64,000 nt of DNA, taken from NCBI GenBank assembly GCA_933207985.1, contig OW240912.1, forward strand, positions 198,521,515-198,585,514. The letters are read 5' to 3'. The first letter of the stretch is position 1, and each line of letters begins with the position of its first letter. Below the pieces are notes generated by a model that did not search any database, was not told where the DNA came from, and worked only from the letters and a program-made list of their open reading frames with translations. This DNA is from Pelobates cultripes (lineage: Eukaryota > Chordata > Amphibia > Anura > Pelobatidae). Shown here one piece after another: positions 32,696 to 44,683 of this stretch. The position numbers and the translations under genes are program-made.

Positions 32696-35600
32696 ATGGA
32701 CCATAGAACGGACCAATTTGTTCAGGCCTTCCAGACCTTGTTAGCCAGAACAGCCCACCTCTCTCCTTAAAACCTTCCACCTATGCCTTTCCAGCCTATG
32801 CCTGTGGTGATTGAAGCTTCTGGTCAGAACAGTATGACCATTAACCTAACACTTTGAAACATCTCCCAGGTCTTTTCCCACTGAAAGGTCCAAGGTCTTT
32901 ATGCACCAGTTAATCGACAAGGCCTTGGAATAGGCCAATCCTTTATGGGAGGCAAACAAGGACTTGATTTATGATTACAAAACCTTTGTAAGAGCCCAAG
33001 GTGTTTGATCCACCTGACAGAGAGAAGAGTGCCGCTAAATCTCTTATGAGGATTAAGCAGGTAGATAGATCTATAGTGGAGTATACTATTAATTTCCGCA
33101 CTTTTGCCTCTGAGGTGGATTGGACCAATAGTGGTTCAGTATATGCATTCATGGAGGGGGTTAATGATAATATACTGGATGTGGTGGCAGCCAGAGACCT
33201 TCCAGTCCTTCTAGAGGACATTATCGATTATCTTATTGACATTGATAACTGGTTAGGGGAGAGAGCCCAACAGAGGAATCGTGTCTGAATCGACGTCCTA
33301 CAGTTGCTATAACTCCTAGGGCCTCAGTACCTGATGTTTCTTCATCTACAGATACTGAGCCCATGCAACTGTGGATGACCAAACTGTTTGAGGTGGCGAA
33401 ACAATATAGGAGAAAATAGGGGCACTGGTTATATTGTGGCCAAAAGAGGCATCTCAGATTTACATTTTTCCGGTGCGTCCGGAAAACTGTCGCACCTAAG
33501 GACGCTTAGGGGACCGGCCTTGGGTGTGACATCTGAATCGCCTATACTGCTTCATAAACGTTTACTCCTCCCTATCACCTTAACTTGGGGAGAAAAGTCT
33601 ATAGATGTTCTAGTGTTCATAGATTCTGGAGCAGCTTATAACTTTATAGACATGGGTTTTGTCAGTACCAACTTACCACCCCTAAGAAAGAAATAGACAC
33701 CCTTGGCTGTTGAGGCCATAGATGGTAGACCTTTAGTGTTTCCTTTAATCACTCATGAGACAGAACAGTTGACTATGCGTTCTGGTCTGTTACACACAGA
33801 CGATTTGTGTTTTCAGGTGATCACCTCCCCTTCTACACAACACCAGTATTGATTGGAGACAGGGTGATATCATCTCATGGAGTGATACGTGTCAGGAGAG
33901 GTGTATAAAAAAAGGTCACTGCTGTTCATCTCATTAATGTTCCTACTGCCCAACCGTTATCTGCAGACATACCCTCTCCTTACATACACCTGAAAGCAGT
34001 GTTCGATAAGAAGGAGGCAGACAGGTTACCACCTCATAGGCCTAATGATTGTGCCATAGAACTCCTATCTCGTACGATGCCACCCAAAGGAGGAGTTTAT
34101 CCTTTGTCCTTCCAAGAGAATGCTATCATGGAGGACTATATTAGTGAATCCTTAGCTAAGGGCTTTATACGTAGATCTTCCTCTCCAGCTGGGGCTGGTT
34201 TCTTTTTTGTATCAAAAAAGAGGGATATCTACGCCCCTGCATTGACTATAGAGGGTTGAACAAAATAATGATAAAAAATGCGTATCCTATTCCCCTTATC
34301 ACTGAGCTATTTGACAGGTTAAAAGGGGCTTCTGTCTATACCATGCTGGATCTGAGGGAAGCATACAACTTGGTACACATAAAAGAGGGGCATGAGTGGA
34401 AGACTGCATTTAACACCAGAAGTGGGCATTATGAGTATGCAGTCATGCCTTTCGGCCTAAGGCAAGGGAAGCCTTTGAGAGCCTAAAAAGTGCTTCTGAT
34501 TCATCTCCTATCCTCACACATCCTGACCATTCACTTCTGAAGTAAGAGTAGGAGCTATTCTTTCCCAGCGCTTGTCCCCTGACCAACCTTTAACTCGTGT
34601 GGTTTCTTCTCTAGGAAACTCTCACAGATGGAACAGAAATATTATATTGGCAATAGAGAACTATTGGCCATTATCGTAGCCTTGAAAGAGTGGAGACATA
34701 TCCTAGAAGGTTCGAAAGATCCCATCATGGTGCTAACGGATCATAAGAACCTTCTGTAACTCGGAGAAATGGTTGAAATCCAGGCAGGCAAGATGGTCTT
34801 TCTTTCTGTCCAGATTTAATTTTATAATTACTTACAGACCTGGACAATGCAATGCAAAAGCCAATGCTTTGTCCAGGCAGTTTAATGTGAGTAAAGAGGG
34901 AAGATCTGAGGAGTGTTATATCATTCCCCCGGAAAGAATTGTAGCTACAACTGTTCTTTCCGTATTCTCTTCACTGTTAAGTCGCATCATATCTACCCAG
35001 TCTGAGTCCCCTGAAGACAAGCCTAATGATAAATTATTTGTTACCCTTATTGTCAGACAGGAAGTCATGTCTTTATATCATGACAGTAAACACACCGAGC
35101 ATCCTGGTATAACCAAGACCATTAACCTTGTAACTCGTGACTTCTGGTGGCTTTCTCTCATGACAAATGTGCAGCTAACAAGACCATTCACAGGGTACCA
35201 TGTGGATTGCTCCAACCTTTACCCATACCCACTAAACCCTGGTCCAACTTGGCTTTCGATTTTATTGTAGAACTTCCCCCTTCCAATTGACATACTGTCG
35301 TACTTATGGTCATGTATAGGTTTTCTAAGATGGCACATTTCATACCCCTGACGAAACTCGCCTCCTCAGCTAAATTAGCTAGGATTTTCTCTAGGGGGCT
35401 ATTCCGTCTACATGTCATAACGCAGCAGATTGTATCTGACAGAGGTAGTCAATTTGTTTTTTGCTTCTGGAGGGCCTTTTGCTCGAAGATGGGTATTGAA
35501 TTGTCCTTTTCCTTTGCTTACCATCCTCAGACTAATGGAGCTGCCGAACGTGCCAACCAGTTCTTTTCAGCAGTATCTACGTTGTTTCGTTTTACATCAC

Positions 35601-36271
35601 CAAGATGATTGGGTTGACCTGCTTCCTTGGGCGGAGGTTGTTCGCAATAACACTGCTCGTGAATTCTCCGGGTTCAGCCCTTTTTATGTAGTGTATGGCC
35701 TGTGTCCTGTTGTTCTTCCGACTACATTCTCCTCACAGGGAATGCCAGCTCTGGATAAGCACGTGGCTGGTTTGCGTAGTACTTGGGAACAGGTTCACCA
35801 ACTATTGAATAAGGCTGCTCAGAGACAGAACAGGCGGATTGGCATCATCGTGCAGCTCCTTCTAATATGGTGGGAGATAGGATTTGTCTATCTACCCAAA
35901 ATATCCGTCTCCGCGTGCCCTCCATAAAGTTCACTCTTCCTTTTATTGGTCCTGTATCATATGCCTAATGCCTTCCATACCTCCCTGTTGAAACCTCTGA
36001 TCTGTAATCGGTTTACTGGACCTCACACTTCTCCACCTCCTTTATCGGTTGAGGAGGTTGAGGAGTATGACGTTGCTGCTATCCTTGACTGTAGGTTTCT
36101 GAGGGGTATTCTCCAGTATCTGGTCCATTGGAAGGAGTATGGTCCTGAGGAATGTTTCTGGGTCACTCAGGTTGATATGCATGCTCCGAGGTTGGTCCGT
36201 TTCTTTCATCACCGTCACCCAGGCAAGCCTGGTCCTTCACGCTTGGTGGGTATATGCTCCCGGGGGGGTTC
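32696..36271 (+). pseudogene. Gypsy-3 gag-pol remnant
   Basis: Decayed Ty3/Gypsy coding region, related to Gypsy-1 and Gypsy-2. Gag pieces lie at about 32696-33288. The protease VFIDSGAAYNFID is near 33630. RT (33999-34486) stops being colinear right after VMPFGL: the palm with YLDD is deleted and the sequence jumps to the RNase H start near 34470. RNase H shows [14 protein letters not shown] at about 34660. The integrase (34860-35900) keeps IVSDRGSQFVFCFW and GAAERANQ but lacks part of the zinc-binding domain. The chromodomain (VEEYDVAAILDCRF, then YLVHWKEYGPEECFW) ends at about 36170, followed by the tract CCCGGGGGGGTTC before the LTR. There are many frameshifts and stops, so it is inactive. 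Confidence 0.85.
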
Positions 36272-36642
36272 TGTCACAAACTTACCTTTACCCGGACCCC
36301 CGCAGCTCCTCTCCTTCAGCCACATGGGCAGAACACACAGCATGGCCGCATGGCCTTTGTCCCTGGGGCCTGAGGGGTATTCTCCAGTATCTGGTCCATT
36401 GGAAGGAGTATGGTCCTGAGGAATGTTTCTGGGTCACTCAGGTTGATATGCATGCTCCGAGGTTGGTCCGTTTTTTTTCATCACCGTCACCCAGGCAAGC
36501 CTGGTCTTTCACGCTTGGTGGGTATATGCTCCCGGGGGGGTTCTGTCACAAACTTACCTTTACCCGGACCCCCGCAGCTCCTCTCCTTCAGCCACACGGG
36601 CAGAACACACAGCATGGCCGCATTGCCTTTGTCCCTGGGGCC
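36100..36642 (+). repeat. 271-bp tandem duplication at the pol/3' LTR junction
   Basis: 36100-36370 (chromodomain end, purine tract and the first about 99 bp of the LTR) is repeated at 36371-36642 with about four substitutions and one extra T. The Gypsy-3 LTR start is therefore present twice (36272 and 36544), and only the second copy continues into the full LTR. Confidence 0.92.
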
Positions 36643-36861
36643 GCGCAGGCCGAATGCTCCACGTAGCTGCACGGCCTGAATAGATTGAACTTACCGTGAG
36701 TACCGCGTACGGCTCCCTCTGCTGGTTGGTGGGATGAACTGTAGTACTATCTATGCCGTCCCTATAAATAAAATATTTTGCCATGACGTCATGTCATCTA
36801 GGCGGCCCAATACTGTTTGGGTCACAGAGATCACATGGACCAATAGGAACTCTTGTGAGCC

Positions 36862-38279
36862 TTTTTTTTTTCAATTTGACAATTTGTATTGTTTTTTGAG
36901 GATACAGAAATCGAAAGGGAAATGGGGGGGTCAAGTTTAGGTTACAGTGACAATCATAATTGCAGCAGCAGTCGTAATATTGTTCACATGACAGCAGTAA
37001 CATCTCGTCTATTATGTATCGTATGAAAAACGTGCCAGACATGCGTGTTGCTATGCATTGTCTTGTCTGGGTGGGTGGAAGGAGGGAGGAGGTCAAGAAG
37101 TACCTGGGTGCAAGCGTGGGCCTGTTGTGTATAGGAGTCCCAGTTTTCCCATGCCACTATCCAATACTTGGCCGGTGGTTGTGTGCTCCGTGCCATTATT
37201 TCAAATTTCTACTAATGCTTTGCATTGGTCTGTTGTAGGTGGAGATGTTTTTTTTCCATTGTCTATTGATTACTGTTAGTGCTGCAATGATTACGTGGTA
37301 GAGGAGGTATGTTTGCCTGTTTTGTATGTTTCTCGGTAACAACAGCAGTAAGAACGTTTCGGGTTGGAAGGGAAGGTCCACCTCTGTGCATTGCTTTGCC
37401 ATGTATGTTACATCTTTCCAGAATTTGTTTAGGTGGGGGCACCCCCACCATATGTGGATCATGCATCCTTTATATGTTTGACACCTCCAGCATGTGTCCA
37501 GCATGTGTGCGAACGTTCATTTGAGGCGTGTAGGGACGAAATATCAGCGGTAGAGGATTTTGCGGGAAAGTTCTATGTGGGACATGGATTTCATTAGTTG
37601 TTTGTGAGCAAATAATATGTCTGTCCATTGTGAGTCTGTCAGGGTGTGTGCAATGTCTTTTTCCCATGCTTTTTGAAGGTGAGGGAGTCGAGTTGAGTTG
37701 TGGTATGTTCCGTGGCATAGAGAGTTGATATAAGTTTCTTAGGGGGTTTAAGTTTCATGCATATTTTCTCCACTTCCGACAATGGCGGTTCCTGTGTGTC
37801 ATCAGAGGGGGTCAGTGTTTGTTTGTGTATCCATGATTGTAGTTGCATGTATGGGAAGAGGACTGTATTGGGCAAGCTGTGTGCTTTTTGGAGGTTTTCA
37901 CATTTTATGAAAGCATTGCCTTGCAGTATTTGTGAGAGCACGGTTATGCTATGTCAGAGCCATATTTTGTGATTGAAGTCAGAAATGAAAAATGGTAATG
38001 TCTCCATTGGCATTGCTGGTGTGAGCTTTCCCATAATGTCCATCCTAGTGCGATATTTATCCCATATCTCAAGTGTGAGAGATGTGGTGGGTAGCATGTG
38101 TTTATTTGTTGGTTGTTGAGCTTTGGGGACCAAGCTAGCGTTGTTGTGGGGATTCCTGCTTTGTATTTTTGTTCTAGGTCCGCCCACACAAGGGGTTGGT
38201 TATGGTGAAATGCTGAAAAGAGGGGGCCTATTTGGGCTGCCCTATAGTACCCTGCTAGGTTGGGCACCCCAATGCCTCC
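36862..38279 (-). pseudogene. L1 ORF2 C-terminal region
   Basis: Minus-strand frames give GVPNLAGYYRAAQIGPLFSA (near 38240), a typical L1 segment after the RT, then CWRCQTYKGCMIHIWWGCP with FWKDV (near 37450), the L1 Cys-His region. Frames change near 37944, 37718 and 37504, so it is a pseudogene. It is separated from the RT by MITE insertions at 38280-38890. Confidence 0.8.
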
Positions 38280-38345
38280 AGTGTGTCTCTGTCAGTAAAT
38301 GTGTGTGTCTGTTAGCTAGTGTGTTTGCGTCTGTTTGTGAGAGTG
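38274..38345. repeat. TG-rich simple sequence
   Basis: Runs of GTGTGTCTGT-type sequence adjoin the MITE fragment that follows. A similar tract sits at 5655-5735. Confidence 0.6.
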
Positions 38346-38349
38346 TGTG

Positions 38350-38686
38350 TGTCTTCAGCACTTACCTTTCTCCAGCGCCGGACTCCCTTGGCGCTGGGGA
38401 TTCCTCCGCCTCTCTCTCTCCGCAAGAGCCGCACGCGCATTCAAACCGCCTATAGGAAAGCATTATTCAATGCTTTCCTATGGACGTTCAGTGTCTTAGA
38501 ATCGCGGAAGCTCCTCTAGCGGCTGTCAATGAGACAGCCACTAGAGGCTGGATTAACCCTCAGTGAAACATAGCAGTTTCTCTGAAACTGCTATGTTTTC
38601 AGCTGCAGGGTTAAAACTAGAGGGACCTGGCACCCAGACCACTTCATTGAGCTGATGTGATCTGGGTGTCTGTAGTGGTCCTTTAA
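38350..38686. mobile_element. TTAA MITE fragment inside L1
   Basis: It shares GGCTGTCAATGAGACAGCC, GAGGCTGGATTAACCCTCA and a CATAGCAGTTTCT…AGAAACTGCTATG hairpin with 6207-6605, and ends TGTAGTGGTCCTTTAA at 38686. The left end is degraded. Confidence 0.65.
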
Positions 38687-38705
38687 GTGTGTGTGCATCT
38701 GCATG

Positions 38706-38866
38706 CACTGGCGTACATACCGGGGTCGCAGCCCTGCAACCCCTGCAACCAGGTGCCCGCCACCATGTGTTGCGGCCCCAGCCCGCGCAGAGTAAGCGCG
38801 GGGGTGGGGGGAAGCCCACAGATCAATTTTCGCACCGGGGCCCCATGGGTCATGTGTACGCCACTG
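38706..38866. mobile_element. 161-bp MITE with CASTGGCGTACA inverted ends
   Basis: The left end CACTGGCGTACATAC and the reverse complement of the right end, CAGTGGCGTACACAT, match at 12 of 15 positions. The interior is GC-rich and non-coding. It is probably a small hAT derivative. Confidence 0.6.
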
Positions 38867-38889
38867 CTGCCTGACAAGGAGATGTACTT

Positions 38890-39312
38890 CCCCCTCCACC
38901 CTTGAATTATATTTTTGATGTCACTCAGTAGTTTATGGTAATTTGCTTTGTATAGAAGGAGAGGGAGTGATGTTTATCCCCAGGTATTTGTCTCCAGTCA
39001 TATTTGAAAGTGTGTTTAAGGGTCAGAGCATCTTTCTGTGGAACAGTGATTCCTAGGGCTAGTGTTTTGGTGATGTTGAGTTTGTAATATGAGCAGTTGC
39101 TGTGGAGCGTGAGGATTTTATGAAAGTTTGGCAGAGAGATGTGCTGTTGTTCTAAGTTTTATAGTATGTTGTCTGTGAATAGGGACAATTTATATTCTAT
39201 TTCTCGAAGTTTAATGCCATGTATGTTTGGGTCATCCCAGATCATTTGGGTCAGTGTCCTCCCCCTCCCCCCCGCGTCCCATGTAAGAGGTTTAGGATTT
39301 TCTTGTGCCATC
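38890..39312 (-). pseudogene. L1 ORF2 RT segment
   Basis: The minus strand reads GIKLREIEYKLSLF near 39215. The catalytic FADD-type motif is altered to FTDN. It continues with YYKLNITKTLALGI near 39080, as in L1 RT. Upstream it meets the gag-only LTR element at 39313. The part carrying the first RT catalytic Asp (DAEKAFD type) is missing from this copy. Confidence 0.7.
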
Positions 39313-39756
39313 TGTGGTAAATTACCAAACTCTATAAATTATTATGTACGTATACAAATATAAACTCTGGTCCGTCTACTTTAACAAATATTTATTCAGA
39401 GACAAAACAACAACAACATACAAATAATGACACACAATCTAACTATAACACCAACAACAGCAACAACAACCTAACTAACAATAACAACTACATCTTATAA
39501 AATCCCACTCACAGTTCACCATGATAGAAATTAGGCCATGTCTGTTTAAGGGACTGCTCAGTAGCACAGCCAAGAAGGAACAGGGAGGAATGGAGATAGG
39601 GGGAAGTGGTTACCTCTTTCCTGACTTGTAAAGGTACTGAATTACCCAATTACCATATCAAAAGGTAAAGCTTATCCCACTGTAAGAAAGGCATACATGA
39701 GCTTGGTCACATGATCCCTGGTCACCATATTAGTTTGATGACAGAATGTCACCACA
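39313..39756 (-). mobile_element. 3' LTR of the gag-only element
   Basis: 444 bp; on the plus strand it begins TGTGGTAAATTACC and ends ATGTCACCACA. On the minus strand an AATAAAT signal (near 39395) precedes the end by about 85 bp, suiting polyadenylation inside the LTR. Confidence 0.9.
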
Positions 39757-39780
39757 TTCCCTCACTTTTTTTCTCTTATG
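39757..39780 (-). promoter_or_regulatory. polypurine tract of the gag-only element
   Basis: On the minus strand AGAAAAAAAGTGAGGGAA directly precedes the 3' LTR, as expected for the plus-strand primer. Confidence 0.75.
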
Positions 39781-41205
39781 TTGAGCAGATTTAAAAGTGA
39801 GAGAAAGAATATAGTCAAACAGGGGTTGCATCACCCCACATTCCCCCAATTTCAATTGTTTTTAGTTGTTCCGTTTTTAAATTAACCACTGCCCAAGTGG
39901 GTTGGTAAGAACCCTGGTAGTTTTTCATTAATATTATATGGTAATGTGTTCATGTGAAGTAGTAATATCTAGATGCAATCAACCCCATACAGTAATTATC
40001 ACTAGTTTATGACACAATATAATGTTTAATTTCGCCTGGGCCTGGAATCTGAAGACTGTGACTGATCTGTGTGCTTGATAGCTGTGATTTTAGAATGAAC
40101 TCTCCTTGAATATTGTCTTTGCCAATCCATTACAAAGCTTGAGGTTTGTAGGTTTAATGACACATGCAAGTTCATGAATGTAGGGTAAACTCATTCTGTG
40201 ACCAAATTGAAATGACAGAAATTCCTGCTTCTTGCTGTTACTTTACCCTCATTCTGGGCTGTGTTAATAGTTTGACTTGGTAATCTCAGCACTTCTTCAT
40301 CTGTATAGTATCCATTTTCAGGATAATAGTTTGTTTTGGTAATCCCAGCACTTCTTCATGTGTATAGTAAACTGTGACAGGACATGTCAGTTACCTTCGC
40401 CTCTCTGGGCCTTCCAATTAAAATGTTCTTTGAATCAAAGACAGACAATGAAATATGTACAACAGTAATCAGCATATTGTCTTGTGTCAAAGGCTTATTT
40501 AGTTTTGCCTAATAAAATCTATTTGGTTGTGGTGTCTTAATGCTATGTTTACATTTTAGAGGTATGTAAAAGACCCACAAATGTCTCCTGAAATTTTGAT
40601 TAATTTAGACATTTACTCCACACCTGATGGAGAGTTGAACACAAAACCATATTAGTTATTTTATAATTTACTGATGAATACATGCAATAATCACAAAATG
40701 TACATAGTTTAAAACGAAAATTATTATACATGAACGTGAGTGGGAAAGATGTAAGGGTGAAAAATGTATTCGCAATTGAACGTAGGTGCAAATTCTCATA
40801 CCCATAACTATTTAACACCCTGCGGATAGCCAAATAGAACAAATAGCATACATTTTCACTTTATTATTTATGCCATCTTCACTCAAAGCAATCTAATTTC
40901 ACTATATTCTTAATGACAAAAAACAAAACAAAAAAAACAAAGCATCAAAGATGGAGAGAGAAGAAAAAAAAGTAGATTGTATGCTACCATTACACAGTTT
41001 GGCAGCGTGCAATCTATAGAAAACTGTCTGTTGCTATTCAAAAATCTAAATAAAAAAATCAACTTGAGGTTATATTTGTTGGAAACCAAATAAAAAAAAT
41101 GATTTTAATGTTTTTACTGTTGTAAACCAACAGAAAGTTACACTAGCACATCTCTCCAGTGTGATTAAATATAAGCCTCACGTTGGCAACAATTCACTTA
41201 ATCTA
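39781..41205 (-). other. non-coding interior of the gag-only element
   Basis: AT-rich, with no retroviral pol or env motif on either strand. A direct repeat is present (GTTTGACTTGGTAATCTCAG at about 40270, GTTTTGGTAATCCCAGCACTT at about 40332, both followed by TTCTTCATSTGTATAG). The autonomous element's pol must have been lost or replaced here. Confidence 0.55.
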
Positions 41206-42766
41206 CTGGGAGTGCAGAATTATTAGGCAAGTTGTATTTTTGAGGATTAATTTTATTATTGAACAACAACCATGTTCTCAATGAACCCAAAAAACTCATT
41301 AATATCAAAGCTGAATATTTTTGGAAGTAGTTTTTAGTTTGTTTTTAGTTATAGCTATGTTAGGGGGATATCTGTGTGTGCAGGTGACTATTACTGTGCA
41401 TAATTATTAGGCAACTTAACAAAAAACAAATATATACCCATTTCAATTATTTATTATTACCAGTGAAACCAATATAACATCTCAACATTCACAAATATAC
41501 ATTTCTGACATTCAAAAACAAAACAAAAACAAATCAGTGACCAATATAGCCACCTTTCTTTGCAAGGACACTCAAAAGCCTGCCATCCATGGATTCTGTC
41601 AGTGTTTTGATCTGTTCACCATCAACATTGCGTGCAGCAGCAACCACAGCCTCCCAGACACTGTTCAGAGAGGTGTACTGTTTTCCCTCCTTCTAAATCT
41701 CACATTTGATGATGGACCACAGGTTCTCAATGGGGTTCAGATCAGGTGAACAAGGAGGCCATGTCATTAGATTTTCTTCTTTTATACCCTTTCTTGCCAG
41801 CCACGCTGTGGAGTACTTGGACGCGTGTGATGCAGCATTGTCCTGCATGAAAATCATGTTTTTCTTGAAGGATGCAGACTTCTTCCTGTACCACTGCTTG
41901 AAGAAGGTGTCTTCCAGGAACTGGCAGTAGGACTGGGAGTTGAGCTTGACTCCATCCTCAACCCGAAAAGGCCCCACAAGCTCATCTTTGATGATACCAG
42001 CCCAAACCAGTACTCCACCTCCACCTTGCTGGCGTCTGAGTCGGACTGGAGCTCTCTGCCCTTTACCAATCCAGCCACGGGCCCATCCATCTGGCCCATC
42101 AAGACTCACTCTCATTTCATCAGTCCATAAAACCTTAGAAAAATCAGTCTTGAGATATTTCTTGGCCCAGTCTTGACGTTTCAGCTTGTGTGTCTTGTTC
42201 AGTGGTGGTCGTCTTTCAGCCTTTCTTACCTTGGCCATGTCTCTGAGTATTGCACACCTTGTGCTTTTGGGCACTCCAGTGATGTTGCAGCTCTGAAATA
42301 TGGCCAAACTGGTGGCAAGTGGCATCGTGGCAGCTGCACGCTTGACTTTTCTCAGTTCATGGGCAGTTATTTTGCGCCTTGGTTTTTCCACACGCTTCTT
42401 GCGACCCTGTTGACTATTTTGAATGAAACGCTTGATTGTTCGATGATCACGCTTCAGAAGCTTTGCAATTTTAAGAGTGCTGCATCCCTCTGCAAGATAT
42501 CTCACTATTTTTGACTTTTCTGAGCCTGTCAAGTCCTTCTTTTGACCCATTTTGCCAAAGGAAAGGAAGTTGCCTAATAATTATGCACACCTGATATAGG
42601 GTGTTGATGTCATTAGACCACACCCCTTCTCATTACAGAGATGCACATCACCTAATATGCTTAATTGGTAGTAGGCTTTCGAGCCTATACAGCTTGGAGT
42701 AAGACAACATGCATAAAGAGGATGATGGTCAAAATACTCATTTGCCTAATAATTCTGCACTCCCTG
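41206..42766 (-). mobile_element. Tc1/mariner-type transposon, DD37E
   Basis: 1561 bp between TA dinucleotides (41204-41205, 42767-42768). The outer ends GGGAGTGCAGAATTATTAGG are inverted repeats. Each end also holds an inner near-copy (GTGCATAATTATTAGGCAAC, near 41396 and 42588), an IR/DR arrangement typical of Tc1-like elements. It encodes one transposase on the minus strand. It is inserted in the gag-only LTR element. Confidence 0.95.
41535..42550 (-). pseudogene. Tc1-like DD37E transposase, frame broken near its C-terminus
   Basis: Cut-and-paste transposase; 285 codons run from ATG (42550) to a TAG at 41693. Residues 1-110 are a bipartite helix-turn-helix DNA-binding region (SEKSKIVRYLAEGCSTLKIA; KSTRCAILRDMAK). 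The catalytic residues are present: D in WTDEMRVSLDG, D in MQDNAASH, E in LNPIENLW. There are 37 residues between the second D and the E, hence DD37E. After KCEI the frame hits TAG, and the remaining about 50 residues (YTSLNSVWEAVVAAARNVDG…) are read in a shifted frame to about 41535. The catalytic core is complete but the C-terminal end is lost. The antisense ORFs over it are shadows. Confidence 0.93.
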
Positions 42767-43057
42767 TATAATTATTAATCCAGCATCAAAAAATAAATAA
42801 AACATAGCTGGCAGTGCAGGCGTGCTAAACTAATAAAAACAAAAATTATTTGGAATTTGGCCCACCTGACTGTAATGAATGAATTTAGAGGCTTATCTTT
42901 AATATGACTAAAAAAAATAAAATATATATATAACAATACATACTAAGGTCCTCTTTAAACTGGAGTGTTACGAGATAATGGTGAGACAGATAAAATATAG
43001 AAACAAAAGAAAAACAAACATACATACAGATGTAGAGGACAACAAAAATTATGGGAG
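42767..43057 (-). other. interior of the gag-only element, nothing identified
   Basis: AT-rich DNA between the Tc1-like insertion and the gag stop; no domain is visible. Confidence 0.4.
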
Positions 43058-44683
43058 TTATTCATTCCTGGGGACCCCTAATTGATCAGTATTTCCCTCC
43101 CTCGTCTGTCCCCTAAGCGCTTTCACGTCTGCCTCCAATCTCTCAGTCTGTCTCTTTAGGTCCCAGTAGTCTCTATTCCCTTCTTTATTCCTCCAATTAT
43201 CCCAATTCCGTCTATTGGTCTGATGCTCATCCCATCTATGGTTCCTTTTCCAATTATTCTCCCAATAACTGTTCCTGTTGTTTCTCTGTTTTTCTTGCCA
43301 ACTGTGATTTTCCCAGTTATCTCTCCTTTTTAGCCTCTCCCAGCTATTATTATTATTCCAATTATTATTGATTACCTTAGGCTCCTCCCATCTATTTTTC
43401 CAATTATCTCCCATTACATTACTTCCTTTAGAACTGTCCCTATTTCTATGGTCCCTCTGTGGATCTCTCCATCTTTTGTCAGTCCTGTTTTGGTCCCCAG
43501 TTCTCATTATCCCTCTTGTTCTGGGGTACATCCCACCTCTGGCTTCTCCATTTACCATCTAAATCTCTACCAGAGTCAACCTTGAATGTTCTTATGGCTG
43601 AAACAGAGAAGGCCTGTTCTGAGAAAGGATGCTTAATCCACCAATTGTCAGCTCTAGTTAGTAGCATTTCTAAGTCAGGGGCTGTTTAGGTTGGCGTAGT
43701 GTATACCAGAAAAATATCCTTTGAGCTACCTCTCTAGGACCGTCTGCTGGCCTCATCGTAATATTAGCTATTTATTTCTCTATGCTGAGTAGATAGAAAT
43801 TAGTTGCAGCAATTCTTCCTGCCTGATCAGACACACTGTTATTGAATCCCAATAGTCTACTAGCCAAAGGACCCATAGCATATTCTAAAAGTTCTGTCTA
43901 TTCCTCTAAGTTAAGACCTCCTTTTTTAGCTCTATTTGCTCCCCTCATGAACCAGTGTGTAAAAGTATTAAAGTTGTTATTTGGCATACTTCCCCACCAT
44001 TTCTGGAAATTTTCTTTGTCTGTGATTGACATAGTGCTTGTCTGTCTAGAGAAACTAGTAGGCATTTCTCTTGCATTAAAGTATTCAGTTATTATTAAAG
44101 GGGCTTGTGGGACAACTGGCGCAATTCCCTTGTGTTTGGTTCCAAGCACTGGTTCTGTACTTTTAGATATAAAATGAGACTGGCCTGGGCATACTTTAGG
44201 AATCTCCTTATCCCATTTATTTATGTTTTCTTTAGTTTTCATTTTATATTCCATAACTAGGTTTTGGAGTTCAGTGATCTTAGCACTATATGCATCTCTC
44301 TGTTGTTCTATTTTCTTTAATTCCTTCTCCAACCCCTCGATCATTTTGTTTGTTCTTAGGGCAGCTATTTTAAAACAAACTCTTTCAAGAGCATCTTCCG
44401 TTTTATTAGTGGTTACTAAATTAGCTTGCTACAGTTTGAGTACCATGCTTGCCAAACCCCCTATTGCAGCAACAACTGCTTGTGCCACCAAGCTTTTCCT
44501 TTTCTTAATATGGCACTTTTTATTAGTAACAATTTGTGTCAAAACATCCATGAAAACTTCATATTTTCCACAATTGGGGCCTGCTGGTTCTGGAATCTCA
44601 TATGGTCCATCATGTTTGTCAATGTCATTCTTGAAGTACTCTAGTACTTCTGCAGAAAAATACTTAATACCTAGATATGACAT
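43058..44683 (-). pseudogene. retroviral-type gag with N/W/R-rich C-terminus
   Basis: Structural protein of the gag-only element, about 540 codons with several stops. N-terminal part 44683-44429 (MSYLGIKYFSAEVLEYFKND…). After a TAG (44426-44428) the same frame continues with a strong coiled coil (LEKELKKIEQQRDAYSAKI, then LQNLVMEYK) and a capsid-like part (WWGSMPNNNFNTFTHWF; PADGPREVAQRIFFWYTLRQ). The last 160 residues (43558-43058) are very rich in Asn, Trp and Arg (NNWNNNNSWERLKRRDNW…), with no CCHC knuckle. A long coiled coil plus a basic knuckle-free tail recalls spumavirus gag in layout only; I do not assign it to a genus. The stops at 44426 and 43895, and those around 43575-43750, make it a pseudogene. 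Confidence 0.7.

Noticed and set aside
41706..42514. Plus-strand ORFs of 74-113 codons
   Set aside because: They are antisense to the Tc1-like transposase and have no domain of their own.
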